A stretch of 64,000 nt of DNA from Haliea sp. (GCA_002692965.1 NZNC01000029.1:62001-126000), one strand, 5' to 3'; numbered from the stretch's first letter, positions 40,345 to 49,758 are shown. The notes: a model not told the origin generated them from the sequence alone. Made by a program: numbers and translations.

Positions 40345-42104
40345 AATTCGGCTCCAATGTTGATGTGCAGACGCCAGCCCGGCTGGTCCTTGCTCAGGCT
40401 GCGCGCCACTTCCAGTTTCAGCGCCCCCACGGGGGTCAGATAGTGCAGGCCGGTGCCCAGGGCGTAGTTGAGGTCGAGCTCTCCCTCGTTGAAGGCGTCC
40501 CCGACATCGGAGAAGACCGCCAGACGCCAGTCGGGCCGCACCCGGTACTGGTACTCCAGGCTACCCAGGAGCAGGCGGTCACCGCCGAGCACAATATCCC
40601 GGGGCTGGCCGTCGCGGGTCATCACCGGGAGCGGGTTGCCGATGGACTGGTAGGCAAAACCGCGCAGGCTCTGGGAGCCGCCGGCGAAGAAGCCGAGCGA
40701 GGGGGCCAGGCGATCCCGGTCCTCCTCGTCCAGGTAGACCGCGCCCGCCTCGGCCCGGCTGACCACGCGGTGCCTGTCGCCGAAGGACATCACGTGCACC
40801 CAGCGGGCGTGCAGGCGCACCAGGTCGAGGGTGCCGCCCAGGGACTCGGAGGCGCCCTCGAGACTGTAGTACTGACTGAAGCCGCGCTCGGGGTTGACCA
40901 GTGGCCCCTCGCGCCATTTGTGGGCCAGGCTGATCCCGGGCAGCAGATAGTCCTCGTTGCCGCGCACGGGGTCGGCATCCCAGCGCTCGTTGAGGAAACG
41001 CAGGGACAGGCTGCGCACCCACTCACCGCTGCGCTGCTCCCGGCGCACCGCCAGTTCCTGCTGGCGGCTGTCGAGATCGCCGAACTCGTTTTCCTCGACC
41101 CGGGCCCGCAACTGCAGGACATCGTCCAGGGGGTGCGTCAGGGGAATGTTCCAGGTCACCCGGCCGCTGGGGTTCACCGCCGAGTACTCGAGGCGTGTCT
41201 CCTGGCTGTGGCCGTAGCGGTTGATCCGCGGGGGGCGCCAGACCATCGAGACCCGTTCCTCGGTGTCGGTGCTGTAGCCGAGGCCCACGTCGATGCTGTG
41301 CCGGGGCGCCGGGAACAACTCCAGGCGCAGGGGGATCTCGCCGTCGCTGCGCTCGTCCAGTTCCGGGCGCAGGGTGATACCGGAGAAGTAGCCGGTGCGC
41401 TGCAGGCGCGACTGGAAAGTCTGCAGGGCCTCCAGGCTGAAGGGCTCGCCCTGCTCGAAGGGCTGCAGCGCCTGGCGGTGACGCGGTGACAGCAGGTCGG
41501 CGGGCTCCTGCTGTATGGCACCGAAACGGTAGCGCGTGCCGCTGGCATAGAGCAGATCGATGTCTGCGCTGCCGCCGGTGGCCTCGACTTCGACCCGGTG
41601 TCGCTGCAGGCGCGCGTCGAAGTAGCCGCGGCGCTGGCCGAGGGTCAACAGGGCATTCTTCATCGACTGGTATTCACCGTGGTGGAACACCTCGCCCTCG
41701 CTCAGGGGCAGGGTCTCCCGGAAGCGCTGGAAGGCCGGGTCCTCAGCGGCCTCGCCGGTCACCGCCAGGGACAGCTCGCGGATGCGCACCGGCTCACGCG
41801 GGTCGATACGCACCGTCAGTTGCCAGGGCTCGCGCTCCCGGTCCAGGCTCAGGTCGATATCCGCGCGATAATAACCGAGGGCCTCCAGGCTGCGGTTGAT
41901 GCGCTCGCGGGCGCCGGCGACCAGGTTGGCACGGGCGGAGGGGCTTTGCGGCGCCTCCCCCAGCCAGGCCTCGACATTCTCCCGCAGGGCACCGTCGACG
42001 CCCTCGACGCGGTACTCCAACAGGGGCTCCTCGGCCCGGGCGCCGCACAGCACCAGGCTGGCGAGCAGACACAGGCCCGCCCGCCACCCCTTACGAGGCA
42101 ACAT
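40341..42104 (-). CDS. tamA: Outer-membrane assembly factor TamA
   Basis: A 587-residue Omp85-family protein. It has a signal peptide (MLPRKGWRAGLCLLASLVLCGARA), three POTRA-like domains (about residues 25-265) and a 16-strand barrel with FFAGGSQSLRGFAYQSIG, the conserved barrel-lid RGF motif. It ends INIGAEF, with the terminal Phe recognised by the Bam machinery. I start at ATG 42104; the longer frame lies in the methyltransferase gene, which TamA overlaps by 14 bp. Operon: methyltransferase, tamA, tamB. Confidence 0.94.
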   Translation of the reverse strand: MLPRKGWRAGLCLLASLVLCGARAEEPLLEYRVEGVDGALRENVEAWLGEAPQSPSARANLVAGARERINRSLEALGYYRADIDLSLDREREPWQLTVRIDPREPVRIRELSLAVTGEAAEDPAFQRFRETLPLSEGEVFHHGEYQSMKNALLTLGQRRGYFDARLQRHRVEVEATGGSADIDLLYASGTRYRFGAIQQEPADLLSPRHRQALQPFEQGEPFSLEALQTFQSRLQRTGYFSGITLRPELDERSDGEIPLRLELFPAPRHSIDVGLGYSTDTEERVSMVWRPPRINRYGHSQETRLEYSAVNPSGRVTWNIPLTHPLDDVLQLRARVEENEFGDLDSRQQELAVRREQRSGEWVRSLSLRFLNERWDADPVRGNEDYLLPGISLAHKWREGPLVNPERGFSQYYSLEGASESLGGTLDLVRLHARWVHVMSFGDRHRVVSRAEAGAVYLDEEDRDRLAPSLGFFAGGSQSLRGFAYQSIGNPLPVMTRDGQPRDIVLGGDRLLLGSLEYQYRVRPDWRLAVFSDVGDAFNEGELDLNYALGTGLHYLTPVGALKLEVARSLSKDQPGWRLHINIGAEF

Positions 42105-42720
42105 GAAGCCCGGCGCTGCCCCAGACATTGAAGCCGGCAATGCGCGGGGTGCGCGGCAGGTAGCCGGTGGCCAGATCCCCGCAGGCAAACCCCGCGTTTG
42201 CCAGCAGGCCGGGGATGTCCCGGTTCAGGTGGCAGCCCCCCATGACTCGGTGCCAGAGGGGATCCAGACGCTCCTGCCAGCGGCGCACGCCGGCATCGGG
42301 GGCACGGCCGTGTTCGCAGAAGTGCAGCTGCCCCCCGGGACGCAACACCCGGGCCACCTCGCGCAGGGCCTGCGCGGGGTCGGGAATGGTGCACAAGCTG
42401 AAGGTGATTACGGCACAGTCGACACTGGCCGCGGGGAGCGGTATCGACTCACCCGACAGGCCGAGGAATTCCACCGGGAAGCTCACGCTGGCCGCCCGCT
42501 CCCCGGCCAGCCGCCAGGAGGCTTCGGAGGGATCGACGCCGATCAGTCGCTCAACGCGCCTGCTGTCGTAATACGGCAGGTTGTGGCCGGTGCCGATGCC
42601 GACCTCCAGCACCACCCCGCGAGCCAGCGGCACCACCTTCTCTCGCTGCCGCATCATCACCGCGTTGCCACACCCGCAATTGATCAGATGGGGCAGTACC
42701 CTGTCCTCATAGAAACCCAT
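42091..42720 (-). CDS. Class I SAM-dependent methyltransferase
   Basis: A 209-residue methyltransferase. SAM motif I is VVLEVGIGTGHNLPYYD (about residues 38-55), followed by VDPSEASW and FSLCTIPDPAQALREVARVLRPGGQLHF, the UbiE/PmtA-like pattern. It begins MGFYEDRVLPHLINCGCG, seen in proteins annotated as phospholipid or small-molecule methyltransferases. The start at ATG 42720 is supported by the divergent gene 105 bp away; the long open frame upstream is a shadow. Cotranscribed with tamAB, so a lipid substrate is tempting but unproven. Confidence 0.85.
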   Translation of the reverse strand: MGFYEDRVLPHLINCGCGNAVMMRQREKVVPLARGVVLEVGIGTGHNLPYYDSRRVERLIGVDPSEASWRLAGERAASVSFPVEFLGLSGESIPLPAASVDCAVITFSLCTIPDPAQALREVARVLRPGGQLHFCEHGRAPDAGVRRWQERLDPLWHRVMGGCHLNRDIPGLLANAGFACGDLATGYLPRTPRIAGFNVWGSAGLHVAS

Positions 42721-42825
42721 GTAACGTCCGACTCCTCGCCAACCGGGATTATAGCCATGCGCCTGCCTGCCGCCTACGCTATAGTCTGGACAGTCGACAG
42801 GCGGCGTGCAATCCACGGGAGGATC

Positions 42826-43311
42826 ATGAAACTGCACATCATCACCACCGGCGGCACCATCGACAAGATCTACTTCGACGCCAAAAGCGACTACCAGGTC
42901 GGCGAGCCGGTGATTGGCGAACTGCTGCATCGCATGGGGGTCGGCTTTCCCTTTACGGTGGAATCCGCCATGCGCAAGGACAGCCTGGACATGGATGACG
43001 GGGACCGCGCGCTGATTCGACGGCTGGCAGAGGCCTGTGACGAGCGCTGCGTACTGATTACCCACGGCACCGATGGCATGGTGGCCACCGCGCGGGCACT
43101 CGCCGGCATCGCCGACAAGTGCATCGTCCTCACCGGCGCCCTGCAGCCGGCGGCCTTTGCCGACAGCGACGCCATCTTCAACATCGGCTGCGCCATCGGC
43201 GCCGTGCAGAGCCGGCCGCCGGGGGTCTACATCGCCATGAATGGCCTGGTCTTCGAGGGCCACCGGGTAGTCAAGAACCTCGCCGCCAACCGCTTCGAAG
43301 CCAGCGGCTGA
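42826..43311 (+). CDS. One-domain asparaginase-like protein
   Basis: A 161-residue protein that matches only the N-terminal domain of type I/II L-asparaginases: IITTGGTIDKIYFD carries the catalytic Thr of the first motif and ITHGTDGMVATARAL the Thr-Asp of the second. The C-terminal domain that completes the active site across the dimer is absent, although the frame ends cleanly and putA begins nine bases later. Similar short proteins occur in other gammaproteobacteria, so this is probably a real small family and not a truncation. GGGAGGA precedes the ATG. Activity on asparagine is uncertain. Confidence 0.82.
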   Translation: MKLHIITTGGTIDKIYFDAKSDYQVGEPVIGELLHRMGVGFPFTVESAMRKDSLDMDDGDRALIRRLAEACDERCVLITHGTDGMVATARALAGIADKCIVLTGALQPAAFADSDAIFNIGCAIGAVQSRPPGVYIAMNGLVFEGHRVVKNLAANRFEASG

Positions 43312-43320
43312 GGCTGCCCG

Positions 43321-46300
43321 GTGTTGCTGAACCATCCCCCCGGAGACGGCGACGCCCTGCGGGAGGCCATGCGCCTGCGCTACCGGGCCAGCGAGGCGGC
43401 AGTACTGGAGAGCCTTCTGCCCCACGCCACCTTCAGCGCCGCCTGTCGCAGTCGCGCCTGGGCCCGCGCACGGACACTGGTCGAGACGGTGCGCGCCACC
43501 CGCCACCAGCAGAGCGGCATCGATGCCCTGTTGCAGGAGTACGCCCTGTCAACCGAAGAGGGTGTGGTGTTGATGTGCCTGGCGGAGGCGCTGCTGCGGG
43601 TCCCCGACCCCCATACCACCGACCGCCTGATCCGCGACAAGCTGGCCGCGGGAGACTGGAGTGCGCACCTGGGCAACAGCGACTCCCTCTTCGTCAATGC
43701 CTCCGCCTGGGGGCTGCTGCTAAGCGGCCACCTGGTGGACTACAACGACGCCGACAACCCGCGCCGGCTGGGCCTGCTCAAGCGCACTCTCGGCCGGCTG
43801 GGCGAGCCGGTGATTCGGGCCGCAGTGCGCCAGGCCATGCAGATCATGGGCGAACAGTTCGTCATGGGCGCCAGCATCGAGGCAGCGCTGTCCCGCGCGC
43901 GCGCCAGCGAGGCCCGGGGCTATCGCTACTCCTACGACATGCTCGGGGAAGCGGCGCGCACCGAGGCCGATGCCGCGCGCTACTTCCGCAGTTACCAGTC
44001 GGCAATCGCGGCGATTGCCGAGGTATCGGCGGGACGGGGCCCGGTTGACAGCCCGGGCATCTCGGTCAAGCTGTCGGCGCTGCACCCCCGCTACGAGGAG
44101 GCCCAGCGGGAGCGGGTCATGGTGGAACTGCTGCCGCGCTTGCGTGAACTGGCGCTGGCCGCGGCGGAAGCGGATATCGGCCTGACCATCGATGCCGAGG
44201 AAGCGGCCCGGCTGGAGCTGTCCCTCGACCTGATCAGCGCCCTCTGCCACGACCCCGCCCTAGGGGACTGGCAGGGCCTGGGCCTGGCGGTCCAGGCCTA
44301 CCAGAAACGCGCCCTGTGGCTGATCGACTGGATTGTGGCGCTGGCCGGCGACAGTGGACGGCGACTGATGGTGCGCCTGGTCAAGGGCGCCTACTGGGAC
44401 AGCGAGATCAAGCTGGCCCAGGTAGAGGGGCTGGCAGAGTACCTGGTGTTCACCCGCAAGGCCGCGACCGACATTTCCTACCAGGCCTGCGCCGCCCGCC
44501 TGCTGGCCGCCCGCGACCGCGTCTACCCCCAGTTCGCCACCCATAACGCCTATACCGTGGCGACGCTGCTGGAACTCGACGAGCGCCGCGAGGGTTTCGA
44601 GTTCCAGCGCCTGCACGGCATGGGCGAGTCGCTCTACGCGGCGGTCCTGGCCGATGAGCCGGTAGCCTGCCGCATCTACGCACCGGTGGGCGTTCACGCG
44701 GACCTGCTCGCCTACCTGGTGCGGCGGCTGCTGGAAAACGGGGCCAACACTTCCTTCGTCAACCATATCTACGACGACAATGTGCCGGTCGAGCGACTGC
44801 TCGAGGACCCGGTGGATCTTGCCCGGGACTGGCAGCAGGCGCGCCACCCACAGATTCCCCTGCCCCCCGCGCTCTACGGCCCTGCGCGGCCCAATGCCCG
44901 CGGCCTGGACCTCACGGACCCCCTGGAACAGCGCCGCCTGCAGCACGCGCTGATGGCAGCCGATGCCGCACTGCCCCTGCACTACGCGGGCCCGGGACGC
45001 GCCTGCGTCGCCCGCGACCCGGCCACCGGCGCCGTCATCGGGCAGTTTTCCCTCGCCGATGCCGCGGCGGCGGAGGATGCCCTGGCCCGTGCGACTGCCG
45101 CGCTCCCCGCCTGGTCCGCTGCACCGGCGACGGAACGCGCCGCCTGCCTGCGGCGCCTTGCCTCGCGCCTGGAGGACGCGGCACCGGCACTGATGACCCT
45201 GTGCTGCCGGGAGGCGGGCAAGACCCTGCCGGACGCCCTGGCGGAGGTGCGCGAAGCGGTGGACTTTCTGCGCTATTACGCCCTGCAGGCGGAAGCCCTC
45301 GACGGGGAAAAGCCCCGTGGCGAAGCCCTCGGGGTCGTACTCTGTATCAGCCCCTGGAACTTCCCCCTGGCCATCTTCCTCGGCCAGCTGAGCGCCGCGG
45401 TGGTGATGGGCAACACGGTGATTGCCAAGCCGGCGGAACAGACCAGCCTGATCGCACTGCGCACCGGCGAGCTGCTGCGCGCGTCCGGCTTCCCCCAGGG
45501 CGTGGTCAACCTGCTGCCCGGTGAGGGGCGCAGCGTCGGTGAACAGCTGCTCCCGGACCCGCGCATCCGAGCTGTGCTGTTCACCGGCTCCACCGCCACC
45601 GCGCACTGGATCCACCGGAGGCTGGCGACGCGCCCCGATGCGCCGGTGCTGCTGATTGCCGAGACCGGCGGCCAGAACTGCATGATCGTGGACTCCACGG
45701 CATTGCCCGAGCAGGTGGTACGGGATGTCCTGGCGTCCGGTTTCCAGAGCGCCGGACAGCGCTGCTCGGCACTGCGGGTACTCTACCTGCAGGAGGATGT
45801 CGCCGACCGCATCATCCACATGCTGGTAGGCGCCATGCGCGAGCTGCGACTGGACTCCCCCGCCTGGCTGAGCAGTGACCTGGGGCCGGTGATCGACCGC
45901 GCCGCCCACGAGCGCCTGTGGGAGCATGTGCACTATCTGGACGCCACGGCGCGATTGCTCTACGCCTGTGAAGCGGACCCCGCCGCGGGGCCGCTGGGCT
46001 TTCCCCCGCGGCTCTACGAGATTCCGCGGCTGTCACTGCTGCAGGGGGAAGTGTTCGGGCCCATCGTTCACGTCATCCGCTATCGCGCGGAAAACCTGGA
46101 TGCGGTACTGGCGGACATCAACAGCAGCGGCTTCGGCCTCACCTTTGGCATGCACAGCCGCATCGAGCGCAGCTGTCAGCGCGCCGCCGCCCGCGTGGCC
46201 GCCGGCAACATCTATGTCAATCGCAACATGATCGGGGCGATTGTCGGCGTACAGCCCTTTGGCGGTCGCGGCCTGTCCGGGACCGGTCCCAAGGCCGGCG

Positions 46301-47151
46301 GCCCCAACTACCTGCGGCGACTGCGGCGGGCGCCGGCGCCGACCGCAGTAGCGGGCAGCGCTGCGCTGCCTGCCAGCGGCGAGCGTGAAAGTCTGTTCGA
46401 AGCGGTCTCCCGGTCCGCCGCCGCGACCTGGTCGGGGCGTCTCCTGGAGGAGCGCCTTCTCTGCCTGCGGCGACTGGTGGCAATCCTGGCCGGGCAATCC
46501 CCCTCACGCACCGGGGTAGCGGAAGCGGCTGGCCCTGGTCCCCTCGATCTGCAGGGTGACCGGTCCCTGGAGCGGATGCTCCGCCTGCTGCGCCGGGCCC
46601 GGGAGCAGCTGTCCGCTCCACTGACCCTGCCCGGCCCCACCGGTGAGTCGAATATCCTGCGTTACGAGCCCCGCGGTCTGCTGCTGTTGGTGGCGGACAC
46701 GCCGGATCCCGGGGGCGAGGCGCTGCTGGCCCTGGTCAGTTGCCTGGCGGGGGCCAATTCGGTACTGCTGGTGACGGATGACGCGCAGCGCCCGCTCTGG
46801 CAGCAGCGCCTGGACGCGGCCAGCGAGGCGGGGCTGCCCGCGGCTGCGGCCCAGCGCTTGCCCCTGGCGGCGCTGGGCGACAGCCTCCTGTTGCCGGACC
46901 TGGCCGGCGTGTGGATTGCCGCGGACAGTCCCCGCCGGGCCGCGGTGGCGTCCCGATTGGCCGAGCGACAGCTGGGGGGTGCCGCAGAGGCCGGCGCGGG
47001 CGGCCCCGGGCACCCGACGCCACTGCTGCCCCTGTTCTGTGGCCTACTGGCGGAGGATCTGCTGACCCTGAGCCTGCATGAGAAGGCGGTCAGCATGGAT
47101 ACCACCGCCGCCGGCGGCAATGCCTCCCTGATGACCCTGACCGAGCGCTAA
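43321..47151 (+). CDS. putA: Bifunctional proline dehydrogenase / P5C dehydrogenase PutA
   Basis: A 1276-residue enzyme that oxidises proline to glutamate by channelling P5C. After an N-terminal helical arm comes the FAD proline dehydrogenase barrel (about residues 180-480, RLVKGAYWDSEIKLAQ and QFATHNAYTVAT), then the P5C dehydrogenase (about 540-1010) with Glu in AETGGQNCMIVDS and nucleophile Cys in SAGQRCSALRVL near residue 814. A C-terminal ALDH-like domain follows (about 1060-1276). The ribbon-helix-helix DNA-binding domain of enteric PutA is missing, so it is a type B form that cannot repress itself directly. Start is GTG 43321, nine bases after the asparaginase-like gene. The stop overlaps the convergent gcr-like gene by 4 bp. 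Confidence 0.95.
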   Translation: MLLNHPPGDGDALREAMRLRYRASEAAVLESLLPHATFSAACRSRAWARARTLVETVRATRHQQSGIDALLQEYALSTEEGVVLMCLAEALLRVPDPHTTDRLIRDKLAAGDWSAHLGNSDSLFVNASAWGLLLSGHLVDYNDADNPRRLGLLKRTLGRLGEPVIRAAVRQAMQIMGEQFVMGASIEAALSRARASEARGYRYSYDMLGEAARTEADAARYFRSYQSAIAAIAEVSAGRGPVDSPGISVKLSALHPRYEEAQRERVMVELLPRLRELALAAAEADIGLTIDAEEAARLELSLDLISALCHDPALGDWQGLGLAVQAYQKRALWLIDWIVALAGDSGRRLMVRLVKGAYWDSEIKLAQVEGLAEYLVFTRKAATDISYQACAARLLAARDRVYPQFATHNAYTVATLLELDERREGFEFQRLHGMGESLYAAVLADEPVACRIYAPVGVHADLLAYLVRRLLENGANTSFVNHIYDDNVPVERLLEDPVDLARDWQQARHPQIPLPPALYGPARPNARGLDLTDPLEQRRLQHALMAADAALPLHYAGPGRACVARDPATGAVIGQFSLADAAAAEDALARATAALPAWSAAPATERAACLRRLASRLEDAAPALMTLCCREAGKTLPDALAEVREAVDFLRYYALQAEALDGEKPRGEALGVVLCISPWNFPLAIFLGQLSAAVVMGNTVIAKPAEQTSLIALRTGELLRASGFPQGVVNLLPGEGRSVGEQLLPDPRIRAVLFTGSTATAHWIHRRLATRPDAPVLLIAETGGQNCMIVDSTALPEQVVRDVLASGFQSAGQRCSALRVLYLQEDVADRIIHMLVGAMRELRLDSPAWLSSDLGPVIDRAAHERLWEHVHYLDATARLLYACEADPAAGPLGFPPRLYEIPRLSLLQGEVFGPIVHVIRYRAENLDAVLADINSSGFGLTFGMHSRIERSCQRAAARVAAGNIYVNRNMIGAIVGVQPFGGRGLSGTGPKAGGPNYLRRLRRAPAPTAVAGSAALPASGERESLFEAVSRSAAATWSGRLLEERLLCLRRLVAILAGQSPSRTGVAEAAGPGPLDLQGDRSLERMLRLLRRAREQLSAPLTLPGPTGESNILRYEPRGLLLLVADTPDPGGEALLALVSCLAGANSVLLVTDDAQRPLWQQRLDAASEAGLPAAAAQRLPLAALGDSLLLPDLAGVWIAADSPRRAAVASRLAERQLGGAAEAGAGGPGHPTPLLPLFCGLLAEDLLTLSLHEKAVSMDTTAAGGNASLMTLTER

Positions 47152-49199
47152 TCCGAGACGGAGCGGCCATTCTCCCGGCCACTCGCGCCCGCCTCTTCCG
47201 CATCCTCTTCGCCTTCCACGGCAGCCGCGCGCGGGGGCAGGATCAGCGAGGCCGGGCGCTCCCGCACGGCCCGCCACAGGGCACGCACCAGTGCCGGGAA
47301 GCGGCTGATGCGGGTGTCCCGGGAGCGCAGGGCCACCGCCAGGGCGAGGGAAAAACTCACCCACAGGTTGATGGCGGCAATCAGCAGAACGAAGGTGCAA
47401 CCCAGCAACCAGCCCCCGGTTCCCGGCCAGACTGTGCCGGCGCTCATGCCGAGCTCGGCGGAGGAGAAGGCCACGTGGCGGATATCCAGGGGCAGCCCGA
47501 GCCAATCGCCCAGGTAGGCGGTGCTGCCGAGCAGGCAGCCAAAGACGAAATTGCTGGCCAGGGCGCCGTAGTTCTCGGCCAGGTAGTGGGCCACCCGCTT
47601 GCGCAGGCCGACCGGCAGCCAGGGGCGCAGCAGGGGGTGGTGCTGCAGGCGCGACTCCAGTTCCACCCGGGCACTGCGGTTGTCGACATAGCCCGCCACC
47701 AGTCCGGAGACAAACAGCCACAGGCCGGCGATGGCCGCGTGCACCAGCGCCAGGCTCTGCCAGGGCTGCAGGCGGTACCAGAGATAGGCCGGCTCCTCGC
47801 CCTGGAGCAGGTTCCCACCCTGCCAGGCGGGCCAGTACCAGGCGGCCAGCCCGGCCAACCCCATGGCCACCAGCACGTTGCCGGCAATGGCGATGAACTG
47901 CGAGCGCGACACCTGCAGCAAGAGCTCTGCCAGGCGCGATTCCCGGGCCCGGCCATACTCGCCCTGCTCCACCGCATTGGCGAAGCTCGCCGCGGTCATC
48001 GCCGGCTGCTTGGTGGCCACGGTGCCGCCGATCACGTGGATCAGCATGAAGCCAAGGCCGTAGTTGAGACAGACCAGCAGGGCTTCCAGCTCGGCCCCCA
48101 GGCCCTGGCGCAGGATCTGGATCTTGAGCAGGGCCATAGCGGCGATGATCACCCCGCCCAGCGCGGCCGAGGCGAACATGCGGCCGTATTCCGCCCAGGT
48201 CTCGGTAATGTAGTGCTCGCCGTGGTGGCTGGCGTTGTGGGTCACGCTGCGCGCCAGCAGGCGGCTGTTCTGGCGCCACAGGGCACCCAGGCTGTTGCGC
48301 TCGCCGGTGGCCCGGACCAGGGTTTTCAACAGGCGCGCCGCACTCTCGGTGCGCTGGCCCGGCTCCGTGTAGCCACAGATGTCGAGCAGCAGCTCGATGC
48401 GTGCCAGGGTCTGGTCCAGGCGCTCCAGCAGGTGGGTCAGGGCCACGCTGGAACCCTTGACCACCATGCGCTTGCGCAGGCGCGCCAGGCCTTCGCGGCA
48501 TTGCCCGAGCAACACCCGGGCGTGGTCATCGTCGAGGCGATCGCCCTCCTCCTGCAGCCACTGCTCGTGGGCGCGCAGGATGCCGGCGAGCTCGCGCTGC
48601 TGGGCCACGAAGGCCGAATCCCGGGTCACCACCCGGGCATCCAGACGGAGGATTTCCGGTTCCAGCTCCTCGGCGGCGACCCAGATCGAGAGCATCTCCA
48701 CGGCATACAGCAGGTCGCCGTGCAGTTTGCGGCGCAGGCTCGGCCACTGATCGGGATCGCTCACCCAGAGGCAGGAGAGGAAATGCACCCAGGATTCGTC
48801 GGGAATGGCGCTGACCCAGGCAGTATCTGACTGGTGGTCGAAGAGCCGCGCCAGAACGTCCCGGATGTTGTCCATGGCCAGGGGCGCGGGGTTGAGGCGC
48901 TCATAGAGCCGGTCGGCGAACTCGCGACGGAAGCCGCGGCGCGACAGGATGCCGAGGGAGGTGAGCGCCTGGAACGGGGTGGCTTCCAGCAGCCAGTCCT
49001 GCAGGCACTTGGCCAGGCGAGCATGGCAGGCCGGGTTCGACTCCAGGGCCTGCTGCAGCTCGATCATGCGGGCAATCACCCGCGCCGACTGCTCGCCCGC
49101 CGGGCGCAGCCAGTCGACCACCTCGACCAGCAGCGGCACCGCCTCCAGCGGCTGCTCCTCGTCGGCCAGGCGCTGCAGCAGGTCCTCGGGGCCGGTCAT
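47148..49199 (-). CDS. Gcr-family membrane protein (called site-specific recombinase)
   Basis: A 683-residue protein of the family annotated from gonococcal Gcr (COG4389). The N-terminal half (about residues 1-330) is soluble and helical; the C-terminal half has about six to seven membrane segments (for example ASAALGGVIIAAMALLKIQIL, FIAIAGNVLVAMGLAGLAAW, LALVHAAIAGLWLFVSGLVAG, GWLLGCTFVLLIAAINLWVS). I see no serine or tyrosine recombinase motif, so the recombinase label is doubtful. The conserved THNASHHGEHYITETWAEY and the GLGFMLIHVIGGTVATKQPAM core suggest a membrane function. Downstream of it nothing is coupled; 37 bp separate it from the L,D-transpeptidase gene upstream. Confidence 0.85.
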   Translation of the reverse strand: MTGPEDLLQRLADEEQPLEAVPLLVEVVDWLRPAGEQSARVIARMIELQQALESNPACHARLAKCLQDWLLEATPFQALTSLGILSRRGFRREFADRLYERLNPAPLAMDNIRDVLARLFDHQSDTAWVSAIPDESWVHFLSCLWVSDPDQWPSLRRKLHGDLLYAVEMLSIWVAAEELEPEILRLDARVVTRDSAFVAQQRELAGILRAHEQWLQEEGDRLDDDHARVLLGQCREGLARLRKRMVVKGSSVALTHLLERLDQTLARIELLLDICGYTEPGQRTESAARLLKTLVRATGERNSLGALWRQNSRLLARSVTHNASHHGEHYITETWAEYGRMFASAALGGVIIAAMALLKIQILRQGLGAELEALLVCLNYGLGFMLIHVIGGTVATKQPAMTAASFANAVEQGEYGRARESRLAELLLQVSRSQFIAIAGNVLVAMGLAGLAAWYWPAWQGGNLLQGEEPAYLWYRLQPWQSLALVHAAIAGLWLFVSGLVAGYVDNRSARVELESRLQHHPLLRPWLPVGLRKRVAHYLAENYGALASNFVFGCLLGSTAYLGDWLGLPLDIRHVAFSSAELGMSAGTVWPGTGGWLLGCTFVLLIAAINLWVSFSLALAVALRSRDTRISRFPALVRALWRAVRERPASLILPPRAAAVEGEEDAEEAGASGRENGRSVSD

Positions 49200-49236
49200 C
49201 GACCCGCCCGCTGGCTGGTCGCAGGGCGTGGGGGCA

Positions 49237-49758
49237 TCAAGGCAGGATCTCGATAGGCGTTCCCAGTGGCACCGCCTGCCAGATCTCGTCCATGGCCTCG
49301 TTGCTCACGGCAATGCAGCCGTTGGTCCAGTTGAACAGCTGGGCGGTTTCCGCCTCCCATTCGGCGTCCGCCGGCTGGCCGTGAATCATGATATTGCCAC
49401 CGGGGTCCACGCCCAGCTCACGGGCCCGGGCGCGATCCTCCCGGTTGGGGTAGGAAATGCGTATCGACTTGTAATAGCGGCTGTCGGCATTCTTGAAATC
49501 CAGGGTGTAGCGTCCTTCCGGGGTACGCTCGTCCCCCTCGCGTTCCTTGTGGCCCCAGGGCACCGGCCCAAAGGCGACGGTGTAGGTGCGAAGGGCCTCG
49601 CCGCCCCGCTTGAGGTAGAGCTTGCGTTCGGACTTGATCACCACCACCTGGTCCACCAGGGGCAGCAGTGTGGGGCTGAAATCGGCTCTCGGCAGGGCAA
49701 AGGCCACGCAGGAGGCCGCCAGGGAGAGAAAAAATACACAAAGTCGCTGTAACTGCAT
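49237..49758 (-). CDS. Secreted L,D-transpeptidase family protein 1 (YkuD fold)
   Basis: A 173-residue protein with a signal peptide (LCVFFLSLAASCVAFA) and a YkuD catalytic domain: IMIHGQPADAEW with the His, then NWTNGCIAVSNEAMDEIW with the nucleophile Cys near residue 147. The KSERKLYLKRGGEALRTYTVAFG strand is typical. It has no wall-binding module. Proteins of this compact type form 3-3 crosslinks, attach or release lipoproteins, or recycle tetrapeptides; which applies is not decided by sequence. Divergent from the Lpp-like gene across 152 bp, with a weak leftward promoter (TTGGCC at 49816-49821 and TAAACT at 49792-49797). Confidence 0.88.
   Translation of the reverse strand: MQLQRLCVFFLSLAASCVAFALPRADFSPTLLPLVDQVVVIKSERKLYLKRGGEALRTYTVAFGPVPWGHKEREGDERTPEGRYTLDFKNADSRYYKSIRISYPNREDRARARELGVDPGGNIMIHGQPADAEWEAETAQLFNWTNGCIAVSNEAMDEIWQAVPLGTPIEILP

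Noticed and set aside
42826-43311. Asparaginase gene broken by frameshift, with the second domain in another frame of putA
   Set aside because: The downstream DNA is fully used by putA from its ninth base on, and no asparaginase C-terminal motif appears in the other frames.
47148-49199. Mobile element suggested by the site-specific recombinase family name
   Set aside because: No inverted repeats, attachment site, integrase motif or cargo are nearby, and the protein is a membrane protein.
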